Positions 7,200 to 15,946 of a DNA stretch of 38,897 nt are shown piece by piece. The notes below the pieces were generated by a model that saw only the letters and a list, made by a program, of their open reading frames with translations, made no database searches and had not been told where the DNA came from. The DNA lies in contig CANQJH010000017.1 in NCBI GenBank assembly GCA_947624195.1, forward strand, positions 1 through 38,897. The letters are read 5' to 3'. The position numbers and the translations under genes are program-made. Positions within the stretch are counted from its first letter, which is position 1; each line of letters opens with the position of its first letter. The DNA is from an uncultured Clostridia bacterium (lineage in GTDB: Bacteria > Bacillota > Clostridia > TANB77 > CAG-508).

Positions 7200-7877
7200 A
7201 TGGAAATTTTAAGAGTAGAGAATTTAGTTAAGACCTATGGAAAAGGGGAAAGCAAAGTCACAGCTGTTGACAACGTATCTTTTTCAGTACAAAAGGGAGA
7301 GTTCTTAGCTATAATAGGTGCTAGTGGAAGTGGAAAATCAACCATACTTCATTTAATTGGAGGAGTTGATAGACCTACTTCTGGTAAAGTTTATATTGAT
7401 GGTAAGGACATATACTCATTGAACAACGACCAGCTGGCCATTTTTAGAAGAAGGCAGATAGGGATAATATATCAATTTTACAATTTAATACCAATTTTAA
7501 ATGTACAAGAAAACATTACTTTACCATGTGAATTAGATGGACAAACTGTGGATAGGGAAAGATTAAATGAGCTTTTAAAAATATTAGAATTAGAAAAAAG
7601 AGTGAAGCATTTGCCAAATCAACTTTCAGGAGGGCAACAACAGAAAGTATCAATTGGTAGAGCTATGATAAATAATCCAGCAATAATGCTAGCAGATGAG
7701 CCAACTGGAAATCTTGATTCAAAAGCTAGTGAGGAAATAGTTTCACTTTTGAAGTTATCTAATAAAAAATATAATCAGACAGTAATAGTGATTACTCACG
7801 ATTTGGAAATCGCTAAACAGGCTGATAGAGTTATTACCATTGAAGATGGAAAAATAATAAAAGATGAAAGGAACTAA
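7200..7877 (+). CDS. ABC transporter ATP-binding protein (MacB/BceA type)
   Basis: This 225-residue ATPase has Walker A GASGSGKST (residues 40-48), a Q-loop in IIYQFYNLIPILNVQENITLP, the ABC signature LSGGQ (142-146), Walker B IMLADEP with catalytic Glu167, GNLD, and the switch histidine in ITHDLE. The sequence type is that of ATPases that work with FtsX-like permeases (LolD/MacB/BceA/YtrE group), which drive release or efflux of peptides, lipids or antimicrobial compounds at the membrane. The next gene, 6 bases after the stop, is its permease. A preceding tandem operator and the two-component genes further down suggest inducible expression. The substrate cannot be told from sequence. Confidence 0.93.
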   Translation: MEILRVENLVKTYGKGESKVTAVDNVSFSVQKGEFLAIIGASGSGKSTILHLIGGVDRPTSGKVYIDGKDIYSLNNDQLAIFRRRQIGIIYQFYNLIPILNVQENITLPCELDGQTVDRERLNELLKILELEKRVKHLPNQLSGGQQQKVSIGRAMINNPAIMLADEPTGNLDSKASEEIVSLLKLSNKKYNQTVIVITHDLEIAKQADRVITIEDGKIIKDERN

Positions 7878-7883
7878 AATAAT

Positions 7884-10478
7884 ATGAATATTTTAAATAA
7901 ATTTACCTTGAAATCTTTGAGTAAAAATAGAAAGAGGACAATTGTAACTATTATAGGAATATCACTTTCTACTGCTCTAATTTGTGCAGTAGCAGGTATG
8001 TATATGAGCTTAAGAAAAACATTAGTTGATATGGCGAAAATTGAAGAGGGCAATTATCATATATTATTTGAAAATGTGCAAAAAGATGAATTAAAATACA
8101 TAGAAAACAATGTCAAGGTTAGCTCTTGCTTGTATAGTAAAAATATAGGTTATAGTCTTTTAGATGGTATAAAAAATGAGGATAAACCTTATGTATTTGT
8201 TTTAGGTTGTGACAATGATTTTTTGCACAATGCTGGATTTAGACTAACAGAAGGCAGATTTCCTGAAAATGACTCAGAAGTAACTATTTCAAGTCATTTG
8301 ATGTCAAACGGTAGAGTCACACTTAAAGTTGGAGATGTTTTAAAATTAAATATTGGTGACAGACAAACAATAGATGGGGAGAGTTTATATCAAAATAATC
8401 CATTTGAAAAATATGATGAAGAATATCCAATAGATGAAAATCTTGTAAATACTACGTATAAAGAATTTAAGATAGTAGGAATAATGGAAAGACCAGGAGG
8501 CAATATAGAAACCTATACAGCTCCAGGTTATACAATAGTTACTTACTTAAATAATGAGCAAATTAACAATTTAGATGGATATACCAATATAGCAGTGTCA
8601 TTAAAAAATCCATCAAGTAGACAGGAAAAAGTAGATTTCGTTAATGATATAAAAAATATTATAAGTCAAAATGAAGATTCTATAATTAGCATAAAAGAAA
8701 ATCAAACATTACTGACATACGAAGGAAATTTAAGTGATAGCACAATGAGGTCTTTTGTATCAATTGTTGCAGTTATAATTGGAATAGTTATTGTAAGTAG
8801 TGTATTTGTTATAAGAAACAGCTTTAGCATATCTGTAGCAGAAAAAAATAAAGAATATGGTATGATGGCAAGTATAGGAGCAACGTCTAAGCAAATTAGA
8901 AAAAGTGTGTTGTTTGAAGCTTTTATGTATGGAATTATAGGAATACCATTAGGAATCATAATAGGAATAATCGCAGTAGCAGTTTTAGTTATTCTCTTAA
9001 ATATATTGCTTAAAGATAGCTTAAATTATGGATTTAAATTTTTATATGGCATTCCAGTTTCGGTAATATTCGTAACTACTGCGCTATCTGCACTTACTAT
9101 ATATTTATCAGCCATTATCCCAGCTATTAAAGCAGCAAAAACTACTCCAATTGATGCTATTAAAAATAATGAAAAATTACAAATAAAACCTAAAAAGCTA
9201 AGAACATCAAAACTAACTAAAAAAGTATTTGGCATGGGAGGAGTGATTTCAAGTAAAAATTTAAAAAGAAGTAAGAAAAAATACAGAACAACAGTTATAT
9301 CACTAGTAGTTAGTGTATCGATATTTATAGCCTTATCATCTTTCATAGAATATGGTATGAAAATGACAGGCAGATACGCTAATAATACTAACTGCAACAT
9401 AATGTTTGATCTTGACACCATGTATGGAAATAATTTATTTAGCAGAGAATATAATGATGATAAACTTAATATTTTCAAAGAAGTAATAGAAAAATATAAT
9501 CTAGATAATTATTCTTATAATTATTCTGATTCCGTAGATTTGGATATAAATGAATATGGAACTGATGAATATAAAAATTATAGACAAAAAATGAAAGTTA
9601 CAGGGGATATGGTAAGTCCTACAATCGAAAAAATTAATAAAGAAGAATTTGAAAGATATATTAAATCCTTAGGAATAAACGGAAACAGTAAAGAAGTTGT
9701 TGTATTGTCTGATGCTTTACCACCTTATACTGAGTTAAAAGGTTATGCATACAATATAAAAGAAGGGCAGACTATTACAGTTTATCAAAATGATACACCA
9801 ATAAAAGTACACATAACTAAAAGAGCAGACCAAGGGCCTATGGGATTTGGAAATAATGCATATTCATATGGTCAGATATTTATATCAGAAGAAAATGATT
9901 TATTTGACAAAAATGGTAATTTTAATTTATCACCAACTTTATATATACAAACAGATGACGCTGATAAACTTGAAAGTGATTTAAATGATTTGATTTCAAG
10001 TGATAGTAGATTTAGTGGAGCAAATGTATATAACATTGAAGCAGATGCCCGTGCAAGCGAAAGAGTGGTATTAATTATATCAATTTTCTTATATGGATTT
10101 ATTATTGTAATTACTTTAATAGGAGTGACGAACATATTTAACACAATAACTACAAATATGATTTTACGAAGCAAAGAATTTGCAATGCTAAAATCAGTTG
10201 GTATGACAAGCAGGGAATTCAATAGGATGATTAGACTAGAAAGTATTATGTATGGATTAAAATCATTGATGATAGGCATACCAATAGGTATAGCACTAAC
10301 ATATTTAATATATCACACCTTTTCAATGGAAATAGACTTTGGATTTATTATTCCGGTCAAAGCAATTTTCATAGCCTTTGTATTTGTGTTTATCATAGTT
10401 GGTTTAACTATGAAGTATTCGCTTAATAAGATAAACAAGCAAAATATAGTTGAGACAATTAGAAATGATAACATCTAA
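7884..10478 (+). CDS. FtsX-like ABC transporter permease, 864 residues
   Basis: The protein has an N-terminal helix (about residues 18-40), a large extracytoplasmic domain (about 45-285), then an FtsX-type bundle at about 290-415 with the MMASIGATSKQIRKSVLFEA coupling segment. A helix at about 465-485 begins a second half with another extracytoplasmic domain (490-725) and a C-terminal FtsX bundle (730-850) containing FAMLKSVGMTSREFNRMI. This doubled architecture makes one polypeptide equivalent to two MacB-like halves, as in many Firmicute peptide-resistance or peptide-sensing transporters. It forms an operon with the ATPase and ends 109 bases before hisS. The substrate is unknown. Confidence 0.9.
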   Translation: MNILNKFTLKSLSKNRKRTIVTIIGISLSTALICAVAGMYMSLRKTLVDMAKIEEGNYHILFENVQKDELKYIENNVKVSSCLYSKNIGYSLLDGIKNEDKPYVFVLGCDNDFLHNAGFRLTEGRFPENDSEVTISSHLMSNGRVTLKVGDVLKLNIGDRQTIDGESLYQNNPFEKYDEEYPIDENLVNTTYKEFKIVGIMERPGGNIETYTAPGYTIVTYLNNEQINNLDGYTNIAVSLKNPSSRQEKVDFVNDIKNIISQNEDSIISIKENQTLLTYEGNLSDSTMRSFVSIVAVIIGIVIVSSVFVIRNSFSISVAEKNKEYGMMASIGATSKQIRKSVLFEAFMYGIIGIPLGIIIGIIAVAVLVILLNILLKDSLNYGFKFLYGIPVSVIFVTTALSALTIYLSAIIPAIKAAKTTPIDAIKNNEKLQIKPKKLRTSKLTKKVFGMGGVISSKNLKRSKKKYRTTVISLVVSVSIFIALSSFIEYGMKMTGRYANNTNCNIMFDLDTMYGNNLFSREYNDDKLNIFKEVIEKYNLDNYSYNYSDSVDLDINEYGTDEYKNYRQKMKVTGDMVSPTIEKINKEEFERYIKSLGINGNSKEVVVLSDALPPYTELKGYAYNIKEGQTITVYQNDTPIKVHITKRADQGPMGFGNNAYSYGQIFISEENDLFDKNGNFNLSPTLYIQTDDADKLESDLNDLISSDSRFSGANVYNIEADARASERVVLIISIFLYGFIIVITLIGVTNIFNTITTNMILRSKEFAMLKSVGMTSREFNRMIRLESIMYGLKSLMIGIPIGIALTYLIYHTFSMEIDFGFIIPVKAIFIAFVFVFIIVGLTMKYSLNKINKQNIVETIRNDNI

Positions 10479-10537
10479 ACTGACAGATTTAAAATAATAT
10501 AGTTATCTTTGAAATATAGTTATATATATAAATTAAA

Positions 10538-10580
10538 TTTGACTTTTGGCGCTAAATGTATTATCTTTATTATGAAGGGA
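10538..10580 (+). promoter_or_regulatory. Promoter of hisS
   Basis: TTGACT followed after 16 bases by TTATCT lies just upstream of a GAAGGGAG ribosome binding site and the ATG at 10588. The short leader leaves no room for a T-box riboswitch. Confidence 0.45.
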
Positions 10581-10587
10581 GTCGAAG

Positions 10588-11982
10588 ATGATTAATAAAG
10601 TAAAACCAAAAACATTACCAGGCTTTATGGAGTTATTACCAAATGAGCAAATATTATTTAATAAAATGAAGCAAACAATACAGGGTGTATATGAGAAATA
10701 TGGTTTCCTACCATTAGATACACCTATTATTGAAGATGCTCAGGTATTGCTTGCAAAAGCTGGTGGTGAAACTGAAAAGCAAATATATAGATTTGAAAAA
10801 GGCGAAAATGATTTGGCATTAAGGTTTGACCTAACTGTACCACTTGCAAAATACGTGACAGAATACTATGACAAATTGAGTTTCCCTTTTAAAAGATATC
10901 AGATAGGCAAAGTTTATAGAGGAGAAAAGCCACAAAGAGGAAGGTATAGAGAATTTTATCAATGTGATATTGATATTATTGGTGATGGAAAGTTATCAGT
11001 CATAAATGAAGCAGAACTTCCTGCTGTTATTTATGATACTTTCAAAAACTTGGGTTTTGATGATTTTACAATATGTATAAATAACAGAAAAATATTAAAT
11101 GGTTTATTTGAGAGCCTAAGCTTGGAAGACAAATCACAAGAGATATTAAGAATAATTGATAAAATTGACAAAATAGGTGCTAGTGAAGTTAAGAAAGAAA
11201 TCGCTGAAATCGCTACTGAAGGTAAAAATAAAACAGATAATAGTAACAGTGATAAAAATAAAACTGATAATGGTGAATCTGATAAAAATACAAAAGGTGA
11301 AAGTAAAGCAGATGTAATTATGAAATTCATCTCAATAGATGGCGATAATCAAACTAAGATAAAAGCACTTGAGGAATTAAATATTTCAAATGAAAAATTT
11401 GAGGAAGGATTAGAAGAACTAAAACAGTTAATCCAGTTTGTAAAAATGTTTGGAGTTCCAGAAGAATACTACAAAATAGATTTAACAATAGCAAGAGGAT
11501 TGGATTATTACACAGGAACAGTATATGAAACATTTTTGAATAAATACAGAAATTTAGGAAGCATTTGCTCTGGTGGAAGATATGATAACTTAGCAGAATA
11601 TTATACAGATAGACAAATGCCAGGGGTAGGAATTTCAATAGGACTTTCAAGATTGTTCTTTCAATTGATGGATAACAACATCATTTCAGCAGACAATCAA
11701 AAAATAGCGGATGTGTTAGTAGTATCAATGACAGATGATTATGCAATGTGTGCAGATGTGGCAAGAAAGCTTAGAGAGGAAAACATAAATGTCGCAATTA
11801 ATATGGAAGACCAAAAAATAGGCAAGAAATTTAAGTATGCAGATAATCTAAATGTGAAATTTGTTATCATAATCGGTGAAGATGAAATTAATAACAATGT
11901 GGTTACAGTTAAGGATATGCTGGCTGGTGAGCAGCAAACTTTAAGCCTTGAAAGTGCTATTAAATTAATTAAAAATGATTAG
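10588..11982 (+). CDS. hisS: Histidine--tRNA ligase with a repeat-built insertion
   Basis: This class II synthetase attaches histidine to tRNA-His in the cytosol. Visible signatures are the N-terminal KTLPGFMELLPNE, motif 2 (FKRYQIGKVYRGEKPQRGRYREFYQCDID), the HisA block ARGLDYYTGTVYE, the HisB block SICSGGRYDNLAEYY, motif 3 (GVGISIGLSRLFF) and a C-terminal anticodon-binding domain. At 464 residues it is about 40 longer than usual. The excess is a hydrophilic stretch at about residues 212-241 made of 10-residue repeats (KNKTDNSNSD, KNKTDNGESD, KNTKGESKAD) within the insertion domain between motif 2 and HisA. It lies between the ABC transporter and the two-component system, probably co-transcribed with the latter. 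Confidence 0.95.
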   Translation: MINKVKPKTLPGFMELLPNEQILFNKMKQTIQGVYEKYGFLPLDTPIIEDAQVLLAKAGGETEKQIYRFEKGENDLALRFDLTVPLAKYVTEYYDKLSFPFKRYQIGKVYRGEKPQRGRYREFYQCDIDIIGDGKLSVINEAELPAVIYDTFKNLGFDDFTICINNRKILNGLFESLSLEDKSQEILRIIDKIDKIGASEVKKEIAEIATEGKNKTDNSNSDKNKTDNGESDKNTKGESKADVIMKFISIDGDNQTKIKALEELNISNEKFEEGLEELKQLIQFVKMFGVPEEYYKIDLTIARGLDYYTGTVYETFLNKYRNLGSICSGGRYDNLAEYYTDRQMPGVGISIGLSRLFFQLMDNNIISADNQKIADVLVVSMTDDYAMCADVARKLREENINVAINMEDQKIGKKFKYADNLNVKFVIIIGEDEINNNVVTVKDMLAGEQQTLSLESAIKLIKND

Positions 11983-12029
11983 TTTAATTAAATAAATATA
12001 ATTTAAAATGATAATTTAAGGAGTTAAGT

Positions 12030-12698
12030 TTGAAAAATAAAATATTACTGGTGGAAGATAATGATATAATTGCAAAAGGTCTAAAGTATTTCTTAGAACA
12101 AGAAAGTTATCAAGTAGATGTGGCGAAAAATATGCTAGACAGCGAAGAGTTTTTAAATAATCAAGTGTATGATTTAGCTATCCTTGATATAATGCTTCCA
12201 GATGGAAATGGTTTTGACTTATGCAAATATATCAAAGATGAGAAAGATACACCAGTAATATTTTTAACTGCAAAAGACGAAGAAAAAGATGTAGTACTTG
12301 GATTTAACGTTGGAGCAGATGACTATGTAATAAAGCCCTTTAGAAATAGGGAGCTTCTTTCGAGAATTCAAAATGTGTTACGAAGATACAATAAGGACAA
12401 AAACGAGCTGATTTGCAAAAATATAAGAGTGAACTTGGACGAAAATAGAGTATATGTATGTGGACAAGAAGTTACTTTCACAGCTCTAGAATATAGAATA
12501 TTGACACTTTTGCTAAGTAATGCTAACAAGACTATGACTAGAGAAAAAATCTTAGATAAAATATGGGATGTAGCAGGTAACTATGTAAATGATAATACAC
12601 TAACAGTTTATATTAAGAGAGTAAGAACTAAATTAGGAAAAGAAGATGTAATCAAAACTGTTAAAGGAATAGGATATAGAGTAGACAATGAAAATTAG
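12030..12698 (+). CDS. OmpR/PhoB-family response regulator
   Basis: The 222-residue protein has a receiver domain (1-115) with acidic pocket E9/D10, phospho-acceptor Asp53 in LAILDIMLPDGNG, Thr in FLTAKD and Lys in YVIKPF, followed by a winged-helix DNA-binding domain (about 125-220: EVTFTALEYRILTLLLSN, NDNTLTVYIKRVRTKLG, IKTVKGIGYRV). The start codon is TTG, chosen because AAGGAG lies 6 bases upstream and no better ATG exists. It overlaps the kinase gene by 11 bases. It probably activates the transporter at 7200, whose promoter carries a tandem repeat suited to this family, though hisS lies between them. Confidence 0.94.
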   Translation: MKNKILLVEDNDIIAKGLKYFLEQESYQVDVAKNMLDSEEFLNNQVYDLAILDIMLPDGNGFDLCKYIKDEKDTPVIFLTAKDEEKDVVLGFNVGADDYVIKPFRNRELLSRIQNVLRRYNKDKNELICKNIRVNLDENRVYVCGQEVTFTALEYRILTLLLSNANKTMTREKILDKIWDVAGNYVNDNTLTVYIKRVRTKLGKEDVIKTVKGIGYRVDNEN

Positions 12699-13911
12699 AA
12701 AATCTGATATAAATAGAATAATACTGCCTTGCTCAATATTGATAATTGTATTTTGCGTTATATTTATATTTGTTACTAAAAGGCAATTTGATGTTTATAA
12801 TAAAATATATAATGACAAAACCGAGTCTATCATTGGAATAATTAAAGAAAAATATCCTGATGTAGATGATAAAGCTATTATCGAAGTAATACAAAATTAT
12901 GACTTTCAAGAAGAAGGCGAAAACATTCTTTCAAATTATGGATATGATGGAAATGAGCTTAATTATCTAGAAAGTCTTAAAAGTCAAATGAATAAAAATA
13001 CAATTATCAATATAACTTGTATTGTGTTACTGGGTATTGCAATCACATCTGTTGGAATCATTTATTCTATGAAACAAAATAAAAAGATTTCTAAAATAGA
13101 TATGTACTTGAAGAAAATTAATAATGGAAAATACGATTTGAAAATTGAAGAAAATGTTGATGACGAACTTTCTAAACTTAGCAATGAATTGTATAAAACA
13201 ACAATTTTGCTAAGGGAAGCGGCTGAGAATAGTAAAAAGAAAAGCAAAAATCTGAGCATTGCGTTGGAGGATATTTCTCATCAATTAAAAACTCCACTTA
13301 CATCAATTAGAATAATGATAGATAATATATATGAAAATCCAGATATGGATGAGCAAACGAGAAAAGACTTCATGCAGACAATAAGCAATCAAATAGATTG
13401 GATATCTTCGTTAGTTATATCTTTGCTAAAACTAGCTAAATTCGATTCTGGCACAATTGTAATGAATAGACAAGAATTTTTGGTAAAAGATTTGCTAAAA
13501 CAAGTGATTGACAATTTATCTATAATGCTTGAAATAAAGAATATAAATGTAAATATAGATATGAAGGAAGATGTAAAAGCCAATCTTGATTATAACTGGC
13601 AGTTAGAAGCTTTGACTAATATTATCAAAAATTCAATAGAACACAGTAAGGAAAATTCTAGCATAGACATAAAAGTAGAAGACTCAAGTGTATTTTTAAA
13701 GATTATTATTACTGATTATGGAGAAGGAATATCCCCAAAAGACATCAACCATATTTTTGAGAGATTTTACAAAACAAAAAATATGGATGAAAATAGTATC
13801 GGAATAGGATTATCTCTATCAAAGGTAATTATAGAAAAGGACAATGGATACATAGCTGTAAATTCAAAAGAAACAAAGGGGACAACTTTCACAATAAAAT
13901 ATATAAAATAA
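12688..13911 (+). CDS. Sensor histidine kinase
   Basis: The 407-residue kinase has two membrane helices (about residues 9-28 and 107-127) enclosing an extracytoplasmic sensor of about 75 residues, a short linker, a HisKA domain with phospho-acceptor His198 in LEDISHQLKTPLTSI, and an HATPase domain with N-box NWQLEALTNIIKNSIEHS, G1 DYGEGI, F-box IFERFYK and G2 GIGLSLSK. It phosphorylates the regulator encoded just before it. The gene pair overlaps, so translation is coupled. The small outside domain leaves open whether it senses a ligand directly or through the neighbouring transporter. Confidence 0.94.
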   Translation: MKIRKSDINRIILPCSILIIVFCVIFIFVTKRQFDVYNKIYNDKTESIIGIIKEKYPDVDDKAIIEVIQNYDFQEEGENILSNYGYDGNELNYLESLKSQMNKNTIINITCIVLLGIAITSVGIIYSMKQNKKISKIDMYLKKINNGKYDLKIEENVDDELSKLSNELYKTTILLREAAENSKKKSKNLSIALEDISHQLKTPLTSIRIMIDNIYENPDMDEQTRKDFMQTISNQIDWISSLVISLLKLAKFDSGTIVMNRQEFLVKDLLKQVIDNLSIMLEIKNINVNIDMKEDVKANLDYNWQLEALTNIIKNSIEHSKENSSIDIKVEDSSVFLKIIITDYGEGISPKDINHIFERFYKTKNMDENSIGIGLSLSKVIIEKDNGYIAVNSKETKGTTFTIKYIK

Positions 13912-13940
13912 TTGACATTAATACAAAAAAGTCTTATAAT
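13912..13940 (+). promoter_or_regulatory. Consensus sigma-A promoter of thrS
   Basis: TTGACA (13912-13917), a 17-base spacer and TATAAT (13935-13940) form a perfect consensus promoter that starts right at the stop codon of the kinase gene. The leader before the start codon is only about 40 bases, so no T-box fits. Confidence 0.8.
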
Positions 13941-13987
13941 TATAATATTCGAAAAAGCCTAGATTTGTGGGAAAGAGAGAGGTTATT

Positions 13988-15904
13988 ATGATAAAAGTAA
14001 CGTTAAAGGACGGATCAGTAAAAGAGGTCCAAGAAGGAATTTCTGTTATAGATTTAGCAAAATCTATAAGTGAAGGATTAGCAAGGGTAGCAACTTGCGC
14101 GAGAGTAAATGGAGAAGTTGTAGATTTAAGAACAGTTTTAAATGAAGATTGCAGTTTAGAAATCTTAACATTTGAATCTGATTTAGATGGAAAAAAGGCA
14201 TATTGGCACACAACTTCGCACATAATGGCACAAGCTGTTAAAAGACTATTTCCAAATACAAAGTTTGCAATAGGACCATCAATTGATGAAGGTTTTTATT
14301 ATGATTTTGATGTAGAGCAAAACTTCTCAGAAGATGACAAATCAAAAATAGAAGAAGAAATGAAGAAAATAATCAAAGAAGATTTGCCAATAGAAAAATT
14401 TAACCTATCAAAAGATGAAGCTTTAAAGCTAATGGAAGGACAACCATACAAGCAAGAATTAATCAATGAATTGCCAGAAGGGGAAGAAATATCTTTTTAC
14501 AAACAAGGAGATTTTACTGATTTATGCGCAGGACCTCACCTAATAAGCACAGGTAAAGTGAAAGCGGTAAAAATATTAACCAATTCAGGTGCTTATTGGA
14601 GAGGTGATGAGCATAACAAAATGCTTCAGAGAATTTATGCAGTGTCATTTCCTAAAGCGAGTCAGCTAGATGAATTTATCCAAATGCAAGAAGAAGCAAA
14701 ACAAAGAGATCACAGAAAAATAGGAAAAGATTTAAACCTATTTATGACACACGAATTAGTAGGCTCAGGACTTCCAATGTATTTGCCAGATGGTGCAACA
14801 ATAAGAAGATTACTAGAAAGATACATCCAAGACAAAGAAATATCATTAGGATACAAGCACGTATATACTCCAAGCTTAGCAAGTACAAGACTTTATAAAA
14901 TAAGTGGACACTGGGATCATTATAAAGAAGACATGTTCCCAATAATGCAAATGGACAATGAAGAATTAGTTTTAAGACCAATGAACTGTCCACACCATAT
15001 GCTAGTTTATAAAAACAAATTACACTCATATAAAGACTTACCAGTAAGAATTGGAGAATTAGCACACGATTTCAGATTTGAAAACAGCGGAGCAGTATGC
15101 GGACTAGAAAGAGTTCGTGAAATGTGTCAAAATGATGCTCACTTATTTGTAAGACCAGACCAAATAAAAGAAGAATTTGGAGAAGTAGTCAAACTTATTT
15201 TATCAGTATATCAAGACTTTGGATTTAAAGACTACAGCTTTAGATTATCATTAAGAGACAAAAAAGATAAGGTAAAATATATAGACAACGATGAGATGTG
15301 GGATACAGCAGAAAGTCAATTAAGAGAAATCTTAACAGAGCTTAATTTAAACTTTTATGAAGCAGAAGGAGAAGCAGCATTTTACGGACCAAAACTTGAT
15401 GTACAAATAAAATCTGCCTTAGGACATGATGTAACAGTATCAACATGCCAACTAGATTTTGCACTACCTGAAAGATTTGATTTAACATATATAGGAGAAG
15501 ATGGAAAAGAACATAGACCAGTGGTTATTCATAGAGCTATATTAGGAACTCTAGACAGATTTATAGCCTTCTTGTTAGAAGAAACAAAAGGAGCATTACC
15601 TATATGGCTTGCACCTGTACAAGTAAAGATACTTCCAATTACTGATAAACACCAAGCATATGCAAAAGAACTTGCTGACAAAATGAAAGCAAAAGGAGTA
15701 AGAGTAGAAGTAGACGATAGAAGCGAAAAAACAGGATACAAAATCCGTGAAGCTCAGCTTTCAAAAGTACCATATATGTTAATTGTAGGAGATAAAGAAA
15801 TAGAAGAAAATAAAGTTTCCGTAAGAGAAAGAAAAGATGGCGACCTAGGTGCAATAGATGCGGACGAATTTATAAAAAGAGTAGCAGAAGAAGCTAATAT
15901 CTAA
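13988..15904 (+). CDS. thrS: Threonine--tRNA ligase
   Basis: This full-length ThrRS (638 residues from this start) has a TGS domain (1-62), the N2 editing domain with HTTSHIMAQAV and DLCAGPH, a catalytic core and an anticodon-binding domain (from about 540). The zinc ligands that recognise threonine are all present: Cys334 in MNCPHH, His385 in NDAHLF and His515 in VVIHRAILG. Motif 2 Arg363 and motif 3 Arg524 are also present. The ATG at 13988 is preferred over the GTG at 13967 because GAGAGGT lies just before it and MIKVTLKDGS is the normal family start. It is transcribed from the consensus promoter at 13912 and followed by a ThrRS-like paralogue. Confidence 0.97.
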   Translation: MIKVTLKDGSVKEVQEGISVIDLAKSISEGLARVATCARVNGEVVDLRTVLNEDCSLEILTFESDLDGKKAYWHTTSHIMAQAVKRLFPNTKFAIGPSIDEGFYYDFDVEQNFSEDDKSKIEEEMKKIIKEDLPIEKFNLSKDEALKLMEGQPYKQELINELPEGEEISFYKQGDFTDLCAGPHLISTGKVKAVKILTNSGAYWRGDEHNKMLQRIYAVSFPKASQLDEFIQMQEEAKQRDHRKIGKDLNLFMTHELVGSGLPMYLPDGATIRRLLERYIQDKEISLGYKHVYTPSLASTRLYKISGHWDHYKEDMFPIMQMDNEELVLRPMNCPHHMLVYKNKLHSYKDLPVRIGELAHDFRFENSGAVCGLERVREMCQNDAHLFVRPDQIKEEFGEVVKLILSVYQDFGFKDYSFRLSLRDKKDKVKYIDNDEMWDTAESQLREILTELNLNFYEAEGEAAFYGPKLDVQIKSALGHDVTVSTCQLDFALPERFDLTYIGEDGKEHRPVVIHRAILGTLDRFIAFLLEETKGALPIWLAPVQVKILPITDKHQAYAKELADKMKAKGVRVEVDDRSEKTGYKIREAQLSKVPYMLIVGDKEIEENKVSVRERKDGDLGAIDADEFIKRVAEEANI

Positions 15905-15916
15905 TATCAAAAGACA

Positions 15917-15930
15917 CTTCGAATTCGAAG
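15917..15930. repeat. Perfect palindrome between thrS and its paralogue
   Basis: CTTCGAATTCGAAG is a 14-base perfect palindrome in the 42-base gap between the genes. An AAGGAG site follows at once. It could be a small hairpin or a protein site. Confidence 0.5.
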
Positions 15931-15946
15931 GACAAGGAGTTAGTCA

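Noticed and set aside
7200-13911. Certain assignment as a BceABRS bacitracin module
   Set aside because: The kinase has a sizeable outside domain, unlike BceS, and hisS splits the locus, so only a general peptide-type transporter and regulator call is supported.
13918-13987. Possible T-box riboswitch before thrS (and similarly before hisS at 10479-10587)
   Set aside because: The leaders after the promoters are only about 40 bases or less, far too short for a T-box, and no T-box sequence is present.
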